A stretch of DNA of 9,789 bases from Lachnospiraceae bacterium UBA3386 (GTDB lineage Bacteria > Bacillota > Clostridia > Lachnospirales > Lachnospiraceae), in assembly GCA_002358875.1 (NCBI GenBank), contig DEPS01000125.1, forward strand, positions 11,657-21,445, read 5' to 3'. Shown in pieces: positions 1-5,810 of this stretch. The translations under genes and the position numbers were made by a program. The stretch's first letter is position 1. Every line of letters starts with the position of its first letter. The notes below the pieces were generated by a model. The model was not told the DNA's origin and did not search any database. It saw only the letters and a program-made list of their open reading frames with translations.

Positions 1-16
1 AAAAACGGAGATTTAA

Positions 17-1633
17 ATGAATATCAGGGAAGCAAAGCAGCAGATTATCCACACGATCCAGGCATATCTTGACAAGGACGAGACGGGAGCCTACACGATT
101 CCGCCTCAGAGGCAGCGGCCCATCCTGCTCATGGGCCCTCCCGGGATCGGCAAGACTGCCATCATGGAGCAGGTCGCCCAGGAGTGCGGGATCGGCCTTG
201 TGTCCTATACCATCACCCACCACACGCGTCAGAGCGCGATCGGCCTGCCCTTTATTTCCAAAAAGAAATACGGGGAAAAGGAATACTCCGCCACGGAATA
301 TACTATGAGCGAGATCGTCGCGGCAGTGTATGACCAGATCGAGGTCTCGGGGCTGACGGAGGGAATCCTCTTTCTGGACGAGATCAACTGTGTCTCGGAG
401 ACGCTCGCGCCTACCATGCTGCAGTTCCTCCAGTACAAGACCTTTGGATCCCACCGAATCCCGGACGGCTTTCTGATCGTCACGGCGGGAAATCCGCCCC
501 AGTACAATAAGTCTGTGCGGGATTTTGATATCGTCACGCTTGACCGTCTGCGCCGCATCGACATTGAGGAGGATTTTTCTGCATTTAAAGAATACGCCTC
601 CCGCGCTGGCCTGCACGGGGCCGTCATGGCTTATCTGGGGATCCGGACCAACCACTTTTATTCCATCCGCACGGAGGTGGAGGGCAGGCGCTTTGTGACC
701 GCCCGCGGCTGGGAGGATCTGTCGCGCACGATCCAGGTGCACGAAAAGAAAAACCTCCCTGTTGACGGACAGCTCATCGTGCAGTTTCTGCAGGATCCCG
801 AGATCGCGGGCAGCTTTTCAGCCTATTATGACCTCTATAAAAAATACAGGGAGATTTACCGGGTGCCGGACATTCTTGCCGGAAGATTTCTGGTGGAAGG
901 AGACGAGCCGGCTGTTGCTGATGCCCTTTATCTGGATAACATCCGTATCCGGCAGATGCAGGAGGCGCCCTTTGATGAAAAGCTCAGTCTCATAAGCCTG
1001 CTCATTGATGCCCTGGGAAAGTCTTTTGCCGCCTGTGCACGGGAAAAGGCTGTTCAGGAGCTTCTTATGAAAGAACTCAAAAAGGTGCGGGATGTCCTGA
1101 AAGCTGCAGCGCCGGCTTTCAGGCCTTCCGGGGCGGATGCCGTCCTGGAGAGGAGCGGGAATCTTCGGAGCGCGCTGCAGAGGAAAAAGGATGCGGGCCT
1201 TCCTGTATCCCGCGAGGAGGAGCACGTCACGCGAATTGCCTGCAGAGCCCTGGACGGGCTTTCGGAATACCTGGCGCAGGGTTTTCCCGGCACTGCTGCG
1301 GGGGCAGCTTCTCCCGGCACTGCTGTGGGGGCGGCTTCTCCCAAAGAGCAGTACGCGGCCATCACTAAATGGTTTTCCGAAAGGGAAAAGGAGCGCATGT
1401 CATCTGTCAGAGAGACTGACACCAGGCTCACAAATGTTTTCCGCTTCCTCTCCCGTGTCTACGGAGACGGGCAGGAGATGGTGCTCTTTCTTTCGGAGCT
1501 CTCGGGGGGCTATTACAGCATGCGCTTTATCAACGAGCACGGAAACGATGCGTTTTTCCGCTATAACCGCCTGCTCCTTCTGCGCGGACGCAGCGACGCC
1601 CTGCGGGAGGAGGTCCTGCAGCTGATGGAATGA
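17..1633 (+). CDS. MoxR-like AAA ATPase, 538 residues
   Basis: The N-terminal third is an AAA+ ATPase module. It shows Walker A GPPGIGKT at residues 40-47, Walker B ILFLDEIN at 117-124, a sensor-1 type stretch VTAGNPPQ at 155-162, and LDRLRRIDIE at 175-184 in the position of the arginine-finger segment. This pattern fits the MoxR/AAA_5 branch, whose members usually act as chaperone-like ATPases with a von Willebrand A-domain partner that inserts metals or remodels complexes. No VWA gene is seen downstream, so a partner would have to lie upstream of the window or elsewhere. Residues from about 300 to 538 match no domain I recognise and include an Ala/Gly/Pro repeat (424-441). The start ATG has GGAG at 7-10, six bases upstream. 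No strong terminator follows the stop. ATPase class is secure; the cellular role is unknown. Confidence 0.88.
   Translation: MNIREAKQQIIHTIQAYLDKDETGAYTIPPQRQRPILLMGPPGIGKTAIMEQVAQECGIGLVSYTITHHTRQSAIGLPFISKKKYGEKEYSATEYTMSEIVAAVYDQIEVSGLTEGILFLDEINCVSETLAPTMLQFLQYKTFGSHRIPDGFLIVTAGNPPQYNKSVRDFDIVTLDRLRRIDIEEDFSAFKEYASRAGLHGAVMAYLGIRTNHFYSIRTEVEGRRFVTARGWEDLSRTIQVHEKKNLPVDGQLIVQFLQDPEIAGSFSAYYDLYKKYREIYRVPDILAGRFLVEGDEPAVADALYLDNIRIRQMQEAPFDEKLSLISLLIDALGKSFAACAREKAVQELLMKELKKVRDVLKAAAPAFRPSGADAVLERSGNLRSALQRKKDAGLPVSREEEHVTRIACRALDGLSEYLAQGFPGTAAGAASPGTAVGAASPKEQYAAITKWFSEREKERMSSVRETDTRLTNVFRFLSRVYGDGQEMVLFLSELSGGYYSMRFINEHGNDAFFRYNRLLLLRGRSDALREEVLQLME
1285..1338 (+). repeat. In-frame 27-base tandem duplication in the ATPase gene
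   Basis: Two adjacent 27-base units (1285-1311 and 1312-1338) differ at only two positions, and the first bases of a third unit (tccc) follow. They encode PGTAAGAAS and PGTAVGAAS at residues 424-432 and 433-441. The period is a multiple of three, so the reading frame is kept. It looks like a flexible Ala/Gly/Pro linker grown by slippage, in the part of the protein outside the ATPase core. Confidence 0.85.
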
Positions 1634-1644
1634 ACAAAGCAGGC

Positions 1645-1673
1645 TTTTTTATGATAAATGAGTGTGCTACAAT
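1645..1673 (+). promoter_or_regulatory. Candidate extended -10 promoter for the 133-aa gene and truA
   Basis: TACAAT at 1668-1673 is preceded by TGc (1665-1667), making an extended -10. Seventeen bases upstream is only a weak -35, TTTTTT (1645-1650). Transcription would start near 1680, just before the palindrome and hairpin of the leader. The location in the gap after the ATPase gene and before a coupled gene pair supports the call. It is predicted from sequence only. Confidence 0.55.
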
Positions 1674-1680
1674 AAAGGAC

Positions 1681-1776
1681 GCTGCCGGCCGGCAGCCGCA
1701 AAGCTGAGAGGATCCTGATAAGATAAGGACCTGGGTGCTCAGAGAAGCCGGGCCAAAAGCCTGTGCGTTCCGGAGG
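1681..1776 (+). promoter_or_regulatory. Structured 5' leader of the 133-aa gene/truA transcript
   Basis: The leader of about 105 bases opens with a perfect 16-base palindrome, GCTGCCGGCCGGCAGC (1681-1696), able to form a six-pair stem with a GGCC loop. A second hairpin follows: CTGAG 1704-1708 pairs with CTCAG 1738-1742, and AGG/TCC (1709-1711 and 1713-1715, A1712 bulged) pair with GGACCT 1727-1732. This closes an 11-base loop (1716-1726) and leaves a 5-base bulge GGGTG (1733-1737). A CCGG at 1748-1751 could pair with CCGG at 1770-1773, which overlaps the ribosome binding site GGAGG at 1772-1776. I cannot match it to a known riboswitch class. The pairing is seen in the sequence; a regulatory role is inference. 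Confidence 0.4.
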
Positions 1777-1787
1777 AGTTTTTGAGA

Positions 1788-2189
1788 ATGAAATTTTTTA
1801 AGATCAGGCCGCTTGTGCCGGACGCTGTGATAGATGATCCGCGGGCGGATCTGAGAAAGGCTATTACCATAGAACAGTACAAGGCGGGAGAAAAAGCAGT
1901 ATATTTTCCTGACGGTTTCAACTGGGAATATCTTCCCTACAGGGAGCTCAAGGCAGTGATCCGGGCAAAGTCCATGGATTCCACAGACCGGTGGCTGGTA
2001 AAATACGCTGTTGAAAAGCCCTCGATCCGGCTTTTGTACCGTGACAGCTTCAAGCTGATGATCATGGAAAGGAACCGCAATGCGGATACGCTGGCGGGTC
2101 TGATCAAGGAGCACCGTGACCGGGCGAGGGAGGAAAAGGCAGACCGTGATCATAAAACATCGGGTAAAAGCGCGGAGGAAGAGTCATGA
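1788..2189 (+). CDS. Hypothetical protein, 133 residues, coupled to truA
   Basis: I do not recognise this family. The protein is small and has no signal peptide or membrane segment. It is mixed in character up to about residue 100, with many aromatic and charged residues (VYFPDGFNWEYLPYREL, RWLVKYAV, SIRLLYRDSFKLMIM) that suggest alternating beta strands, perhaps a PH-like barrel. A highly charged, Arg/Lys/Glu-rich tail follows. The start chosen is ATG 1788, with GGAGGAG at 1772-1778 nine bases upstream; an in-frame TTG at 1782 lies too close to that site. The stop overlaps the truA start as ATGA (2186-2189), so the two genes are almost certainly cotranscribed and translationally coupled. A link to tRNA modification is only guilt by association. 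Confidence 0.78.
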   Translation: MKFFKIRPLVPDAVIDDPRADLRKAITIEQYKAGEKAVYFPDGFNWEYLPYRELKAVIRAKSMDSTDRWLVKYAVEKPSIRLLYRDSFKLMIMERNRNADTLAGLIKEHRDRAREEKADRDHKTSGKSAEEES

Positions 2190-2938
2190 TCCGGAATTTT
2201 AAGATGGTCGTCAGCTATGACGGCACCCGGTATTTCGGATGGGAGCATCAGCAGGAGACGGACATGACCATCCAGGGCAGGCTGGAGACGGTCCTTACAA
2301 GGCTTGCCGGGCGGGATCCGTCCGATCCGGTGACGGTCATCGGCGCGGGGCGCACGGATGCCGGCGTGCACGCCAGGGCCATGACCTGCAACGTGCTTGT
2401 GGATACACAGATGTCCGAGGAGGAGGTTCAGGCCTATATGAACCGTTATCTCCCTGAGGACATCAGCGTCAACAGTGTCAGAGTGTGCGCCGACCGCTTC
2501 CACAGCCGATTTATGGCAAAGGGCAAGACCTACCGTTATACCTGCTGGTATGGAAACTCAAAGCCTGTTTTTGACAGAAAATACGTGTATGTCCTGGAAA
2601 AGGCGCCGGATATTGACAAGATGCGGGAGGCCGCACAGTACATGACGGGCATGCATGACTACCGGAGCTTCTGCGGAAATACCAGGATGAAAAAATCCAC
2701 CATCCGCGTCGTGGATACCATCCGGATAGAGACGGGCGGTTCCTATATCCGTTTCTATTTCCATGGCAACGGTTTTTTGCAGCATATGGTGAGGATTATG
2801 GTCGGAACCCTTCTGCAGGCAGGCTTCGGGGAGATCGAACCGGAGCAGGTCGCTGAAATAATCGAAAAAAAGGACCGCAAAACCGCAGGACCTACCGCGC
2901 CGGCCAGGGGACTGTGCATGATGAAGGTGGATTATTAG
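2186..2938 (+). CDS. truA: tRNA pseudouridine(38-40) synthase TruA
   Basis: TruA isomerises uridines 38-40 in the anticodon arm of many tRNAs to pseudouridine, acting in the cytoplasm on folded tRNA. The protein begins with the family's N-terminal strand (VSYDGTRYFGWEHQ). It carries the catalytic motif GAGRTDAGVHA at 53-63 with the nucleophilic Asp at 58. The conserved C-terminal domain includes YRYTCW, HDYRSFCG and FLQHMVRIMVGTLLQAG. At 250 residues it is the normal bacterial length. It starts inside the stop of the upstream small gene (ATGA), so its translation probably depends on coupling; GGAGGAAGAG at 2175-2184 also provides a ribosome binding site. The stop codon TAG at 2936-2938 overlaps the first base of a GGAGTC repeat. 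Bacillus-type genomes can have several TruA paralogues, so this need not be the only one. Confidence 0.96.
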   Translation: MIRNFKMVVSYDGTRYFGWEHQQETDMTIQGRLETVLTRLAGRDPSDPVTVIGAGRTDAGVHARAMTCNVLVDTQMSEEEVQAYMNRYLPEDISVNSVRVCADRFHSRFMAKGKTYRYTCWYGNSKPVFDRKYVYVLEKAPDIDKMREAAQYMTGMHDYRSFCGNTRMKKSTIRVVDTIRIETGGSYIRFYFHGNGFLQHMVRIMVGTLLQAGFGEIEPEQVAEIIEKKDRKTAGPTAPARGLCMMKVDY

Positions 2939-3032
2939 GAGTCAGGAGAAGGGAGATTGTTGAGTGGGGGGGAGTCGGGAGTTTCCGGGAGTGAGAAATT
3001 TTTGAAAGTTTGGAGTCAGGAGACGGGAGATT
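2938..3032 (+). repeat. GGAGTC purine-rich direct repeat between truA and the HAD gene
   Basis: A 21-base unit at 2938-2958, beginning GGAGTCAGGAG, recurs at 3012-3032 with one mismatch (A2950 against C3024). A more diverged unit (GGAGTCGGGAG) lies at 2971-2981 and continues into GGGAG at 2988-2992. The spacing between the two good copies is 74 bases. Each copy holds an AGGAG or GGGAG followed eight or nine bases later by an in-frame TTG. The stretch is strongly purine-biased compared with the flanking genes and starts at the last base of the truA stop codon. It may be a dispersed low-complexity element; this window alone cannot show that. Confidence 0.7.
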
Positions 3033-3793
3033 TGAAAAAGGAAAATACGGGAGGCAGCGCCGGGAAGGCGGTTGCCAGTGATTTTGACAATACGCTTTAT
3101 TTTATGGGAGATGAGGAGCCCATGCGCGCGTCGGATATTTTCGGGATCCTCTATTTTCAGCAGAGGGGCGGCCTTTTCGGTATTTGTACCGGCCGTTCTC
3201 TCATAGGAGTTACGGAGGTGATCGGCCCCTACATCCGTCCGGATTTCTTTATCCTGGCGAGCGGAGCCCTGGTCGTTGACGGAAATGGTCAGGTCCTTCA
3301 TAAAAAATGTCTTCCCCTTGATATCGTAAAAAGCATTTATGACCGCTTTTCCGATTCTCTGCGCGTGGTCATTCAGGCGAACGATACCGTCTATACCTTC
3401 GGCACCAAATCGTATCTCCAGTCGAAGATCAGCTCTTTTGAGGAGCTTGAAGGGGCAGATGTCTACGGGGTCTCCATGGCCGCGCCGGATCCGGAGACTG
3501 CCGCAGCCGCCGCGGAAAAGATCAATGAGCTTTACGGAAAGGATGTCACTGCCTTTCAGAACGTGACCCATGTCGACGTCGCTCCTGCCGGCTGCTCCAA
3601 GGGAAGCGGCATAGAAGTGGTGAGAAAAGCGTTCGGCGTCAGGCAGATGTACGGGGTGGGGGATTCCTTTAACGATATTCCCTTCCTGTCGAGTGTTGAC
3701 CATCCCTATTCTATGGCAGGTTCTCCGGATGAGGTGACCAGGATCTCGGAGGGGACGGTGCGGAGCGTGAGCGAACTCCTTGAACGGATCTGA
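3032..3793 (+). CDS. Cof-type HAD-superfamily phosphatase
   Basis: This is a haloacid dehalogenase-fold hydrolase with a Cof-like (C2B) cap. Such enzymes remove phosphate from sugar phosphates, flavin or pyridoxal cofactors; the substrate here cannot be told. Numbered from the chosen start, motif I is SDFDNT with nucleophile Asp17 and acid/base Asp19. Motif II is CTGRS with Thr53, motif III Lys is in GCSKGSG (Lys190), and motif IV is GVGDSFND with Asp211 and Asp215. The start is uncertain: no ATG is available, and TTG codons at 2957, 3002 and 3032 each have a GGAG-like site upstream, created by the repeat. I chose 3032 (253 residues) because the HAD core begins only a few residues later; 2957 would give 278. 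The 3' end overlaps the convergent minus-strand gene by 88 bases. It follows truA with no clear promoter, so it may be read from the truA transcript. Confidence 0.85.
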   Translation: MKKENTGGSAGKAVASDFDNTLYFMGDEEPMRASDIFGILYFQQRGGLFGICTGRSLIGVTEVIGPYIRPDFFILASGALVVDGNGQVLHKKCLPLDIVKSIYDRFSDSLRVVIQANDTVYTFGTKSYLQSKISSFEELEGADVYGVSMAAPDPETAAAAAEKINELYGKDVTAFQNVTHVDVAPAGCSKGSGIEVVRKAFGVRQMYGVGDSFNDIPFLSSVDHPYSMAGSPDEVTRISEGTVRSVSELLERI

Positions 3794-4827
3794 ACACGCC
3801 TTTCCTGCGCTTTCTGCAGGGCTGTCTCCCAGGAGGTCTTTTCCGGCCAGAGTGTGGTCTCGAAGGCCTGGCGGAGCGTATAAAAATAGAAGCGGAGCTT
3901 GGCCTGTACGTGCGGGGAGAAAAAGCACCTGTCAGGAGCCGGACTGTCGGCAGTCTGACCCTGGGAATCGGATTCAGTGGAAAATGCAAAGTTTTCAAGC
4001 AGTTTTTCCATCAGCCTTGCCCGGTCCTCCATGGCAAAGGTCCTGCTGTAAGGATCGTAGAAATAAATGCGGTTTTCATCCTCCTCATACAGGGAGGTGT
4101 ATTCACGGCTTCCCGAAGTCCTGTAGCCCTTTCCGGTCTCGTCCAGATAGGCATTGTAATAGGAGAAGGACGGGGGATTGAGGCGGTTCCATTCGCTTTC
4201 AAGAAGCTGCTGCATTTCCAGCAGCCTGTAGTCCACTGCGTGCGTGAGCTCATGTATGAGAAGCCCGGCTTCTATGTTTTTCTTTATATTCAGGACCAGC
4301 CAGATCCTCCCGTCCTGAACGGTAGTAAAAGCATCGGCGTTTTCCATATAGGAATCGTCGCTGATCAGATGAAGGTCTCCCGCAAGGCAGAAGGTGATCG
4401 AATCGCAGTAACCGTTTTTTACGGCGCGGAAAAAGCCGGGAGGGTACAGTGCCAGTGTTCTGTCGATGATCTCGATGGCGTCCGCGATGTTCTTTGAATC
4501 GTATACCGGTTCAGCCGTGTAGTCTTTATAGGTCTGCGGGATCTGGTCTTTGTAGAGGATGTCGACATCGTATTTTTTTGAAACGGAGGCTGCGAGGACG
4601 GCAGATCTTTGCACCTCATCCATTTTTGAGGAGAGACCAAAGGCTGAGTCATAAATGTCCGTGGAGGTATTGGCCGTTCCGGAAGCTGGCCGGGACGATG
4701 ACCCGGCGGTCTCTTTTGCTTCAGGCACGGAGCTGCATCTGGTCCCGATGCAGGTAAAAAGAAGGATGCAGATCGCTGCTGCGGGTATGATGCCCCTCAG
4801 GATCGAAGGCAGAGTGATTTTTTTCAT
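3706..4827 (-). CDS. Exported putative zinc metallopeptidase (HELTH), 373 residues
   Basis: The N-terminus has a short basic start, then a hydrophobic stretch (about 9-28) ending near CIGTRCSS. This fits a signal peptide, a lipoprotein-like signal or a membrane anchor; the lipobox is not canonical. A Ser/Thr/Ala-rich linker (about 40-56) follows. The body contains HELTHAVDY with the HExxH zinc-binding and catalytic motif at 192-196. EDRARLME downstream puts Glu267 where the third zinc ligand usually sits in putative zinc metallopeptidases of this kind. The substrate is unknown; a surface role in cell-wall or protein processing is a guess. The last 29 or so codons (basic and Ser-rich, SRSSLTLRT) read antisense through the end of the HAD gene and are probably a non-conserved extension. 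Upstream of the ATG only a weak ribosome binding site (ccggac) is visible. The gene is divergent from proC. Confidence 0.82.
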   Translation of the reverse strand: MKKITLPSILRGIIPAAAICILLFTCIGTRCSSVPEAKETAGSSSRPASGTANTSTDIYDSAFGLSSKMDEVQRSAVLAASVSKKYDVDILYKDQIPQTYKDYTAEPVYDSKNIADAIEIIDRTLALYPPGFFRAVKNGYCDSITFCLAGDLHLISDDSYMENADAFTTVQDGRIWLVLNIKKNIEAGLLIHELTHAVDYRLLEMQQLLESEWNRLNPPSFSYYNAYLDETGKGYRTSGSREYTSLYEEDENRIYFYDPYSRTFAMEDRARLMEKLLENFAFSTESDSQGQTADSPAPDRCFFSPHVQAKLRFYFYTLRQAFETTLWPEKTSWETALQKAQERRVQIRSRSSLTLRTVPSEILVTSSGEPAIE

Positions 4828-4868
4828 TGATTTCAGTCCGGAATAATTATCTATAACAAATGGTGTCA

Positions 4869-4883
4869 GCCTGTTTTTCAGGC
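4869..4883. promoter_or_regulatory. Small inverted repeat in the divergent metallopeptidase/proC spacer
   Basis: GCCTG (4869-4873) and CAGGC (4879-4883) are a perfect 5-base inverted repeat around five T residues. It sits between the starts of two divergent genes, so it could be an operator or a leader hairpin of the minus-strand transcript. It is short and could occur by chance. Confidence 0.3.
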
Positions 4884-4892
4884 ATAGATATG

Positions 4893-4922
4893 ATTATATC
4901 ACATGGAGGAGGCGGATATGAA
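4893..4922 (-). promoter_or_regulatory. Weak candidate promoter for the minus-strand metallopeptidase gene
   Basis: On the minus strand a perfect TATAAT (4898 down to 4893) has TTCATA (4922 to 4917) 18 bases upstream. The -35 matches poorly and would overlap the proC start codon. Transcription would begin near 4886 and the leader would include the hairpin at 4869-4883. Another possible -10 (GATAAT, 4851 to 4846) lacks a good -35 at normal spacing. Confidence 0.35.
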
Positions 4923-5715
4923 GCTTGGTTTTATCGGATGCGGCAATATGGCGGGGGCGATCATCAGAGGGATCATTGCCTCCGGGGCTGCGCTGCCGGA
5001 GGAGATCATCGGGGCGGACCTGTCGGAGGGGGCGCGCTGCAAGATTCAGGAGGAGAGCGGCATTGCCGTGACGATGGATAATACTGAGGTGGTCCGGCGC
5101 GCGCAGACGGTTTTTTTGACCGTCAAGCCCCAGTTTCTTGAGGAAGTGATCCACGGGATCAGGGACTGTGCCCGGCCGGACCAGCTCTTTGTCAGCATCG
5201 CGGCCGGTCGTTCAGTATCCTGGATAGAGGAGCGTTTCGGGGATTATCCTGTGCGCCTTGTCAGGCTGATGCCCAATACGCCTGCCCTTGTAGGAGAGGG
5301 GATGACAGCCCTGTGCGCGAACGCCCGTGTGACAGAGGCGGAGAGGAAGGAAGTAGGCAGTCTCTGCGGCGCCTTCGGAAAGGTCCTGGAGGTTCAGGAG
5401 AGGCTCTTTGACGCGGTGACGGCTGTCAGCGGAAGCTCCCCCGCTTACGTGTTTATGTTCATAGAGGCAATGGCGGACGCAGCCGTATCCTGCGGGATGC
5501 CCCGCGCCATGGCGTATACCTTTGCCTCGCAGGCTGTCCTTGGAAGCGCGAAAATGGTTCTCGATACAGGAAAACACCCGGGCGAGCTGAAGGATATGGT
5601 GACATCTCCTGCCGGGACGACCATTGAAGCGGTCCGTGTCCTGGAGGAAAAAGGCTTCCGCAGCGCCGTTTTTGAGTGCGTGAAGGCCTGCGCGGAAAAA
5701 TCCGCGTCATTGTAG
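4918..5715 (+). CDS. proC: Pyrroline-5-carboxylate reductase ProC
   Basis: ProC catalyses the last step of proline synthesis, reducing 1-pyrroline-5-carboxylate with NAD(P)H in the cytoplasm. The N-terminal Rossmann fold starts MKLGFIGCGNMAGA with the GxGxM dinucleotide motif at residues 7-11. VKPQ and LMPNTPALVGEGMTAL follow, both characteristic of the family. The C-terminal dimerisation domain carries the ProC signature region SGSSPAYVFMFIEAMADA and ELKDMVTSPAGTTIEA. The length of 265 residues is normal. I start at ATG 4918, five bases after GGAGGAGG (4905-4912). An in-frame ATG at 4903 sits upstream of that site and would place the ribosome binding site inside the gene. No proA or proB is nearby, so the gene stands alone. 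The promoter is unclear; TATGAT at 4889-4894 would give a very short leader but lacks a -35. Confidence 0.96.
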   Translation: MKLGFIGCGNMAGAIIRGIIASGAALPEEIIGADLSEGARCKIQEESGIAVTMDNTEVVRRAQTVFLTVKPQFLEEVIHGIRDCARPDQLFVSIAAGRSVSWIEERFGDYPVRLVRLMPNTPALVGEGMTALCANARVTEAERKEVGSLCGAFGKVLEVQERLFDAVTAVSGSSPAYVFMFIEAMADAAVSCGMPRAMAYTFASQAVLGSAKMVLDTGKHPGELKDMVTSPAGTTIEAVRVLEEKGFRSAVFECVKACAEKSASL

Positions 5716-5717
5716 GG

Positions 5718-5746
5718 TTGGTGTGTTAAGAGGGATGTGGTATTCT
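5718..5746 (+). promoter_or_regulatory. Candidate extended -10 promoter for metY
   Basis: TTGGTG (5718-5723) and TATTCT (5741-5746) are separated by 17 bases, and TGg (5738-5740) makes an extended -10. The leader to the metY start would be about 58 bases. I see no SAM riboswitch or T-box features in it. A second, poorer pair (TTGGAC 5760-5765, GATTAT 5785-5790) has a 19-base spacer. Confidence 0.45.
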
Positions 5747-5810
5747 GATTGTGTTTGTTTTGGACACCTCATCCGCCCCATCACGATTATAGCAAGGAGG
5801 AAAAGAATAA

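Noticed and set aside
1636..1650. AAAG/CTTT plus T-run after the ATPase gene as terminator
   Set aside because: A four-pair stem with little GC is too weak, and the T-run also forms the -35 region of the next promoter.
1703..1745. CTGAGA, CCTGAT and GGGTGC pieces reminiscent of a TPP riboswitch
   Set aside because: They are in the wrong order and the paired arms of the thiamine aptamer are missing; the downstream genes are unrelated to thiamine.
1782..1787. TTG start for the 133-residue protein
   Set aside because: It is only three bases from the ribosome binding site; ATG 1788 has normal spacing.
1530..2153. 207-codon minus-strand open frame across the ATPase end and the 133-aa gene
   Set aside because: It overlaps two better-supported genes and their promoter, with no ribosome binding site or family resemblance.
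2938..3032. CRISPR-like array
   Set aside because: Only two good short copies with a coding-compatible spacer, no palindromic repeat and no cas genes.
4903..4917. Upstream ATG for proC
   Set aside because: The strong GGAGGAGG site lies downstream of it and serves ATG 4918, which gives the usual MKLGFIG start.
5747..5810. SAM riboswitch or T-box before metY
   Set aside because: The leader is about 60 bases and shows none of the conserved core sequence or pairing of these elements.
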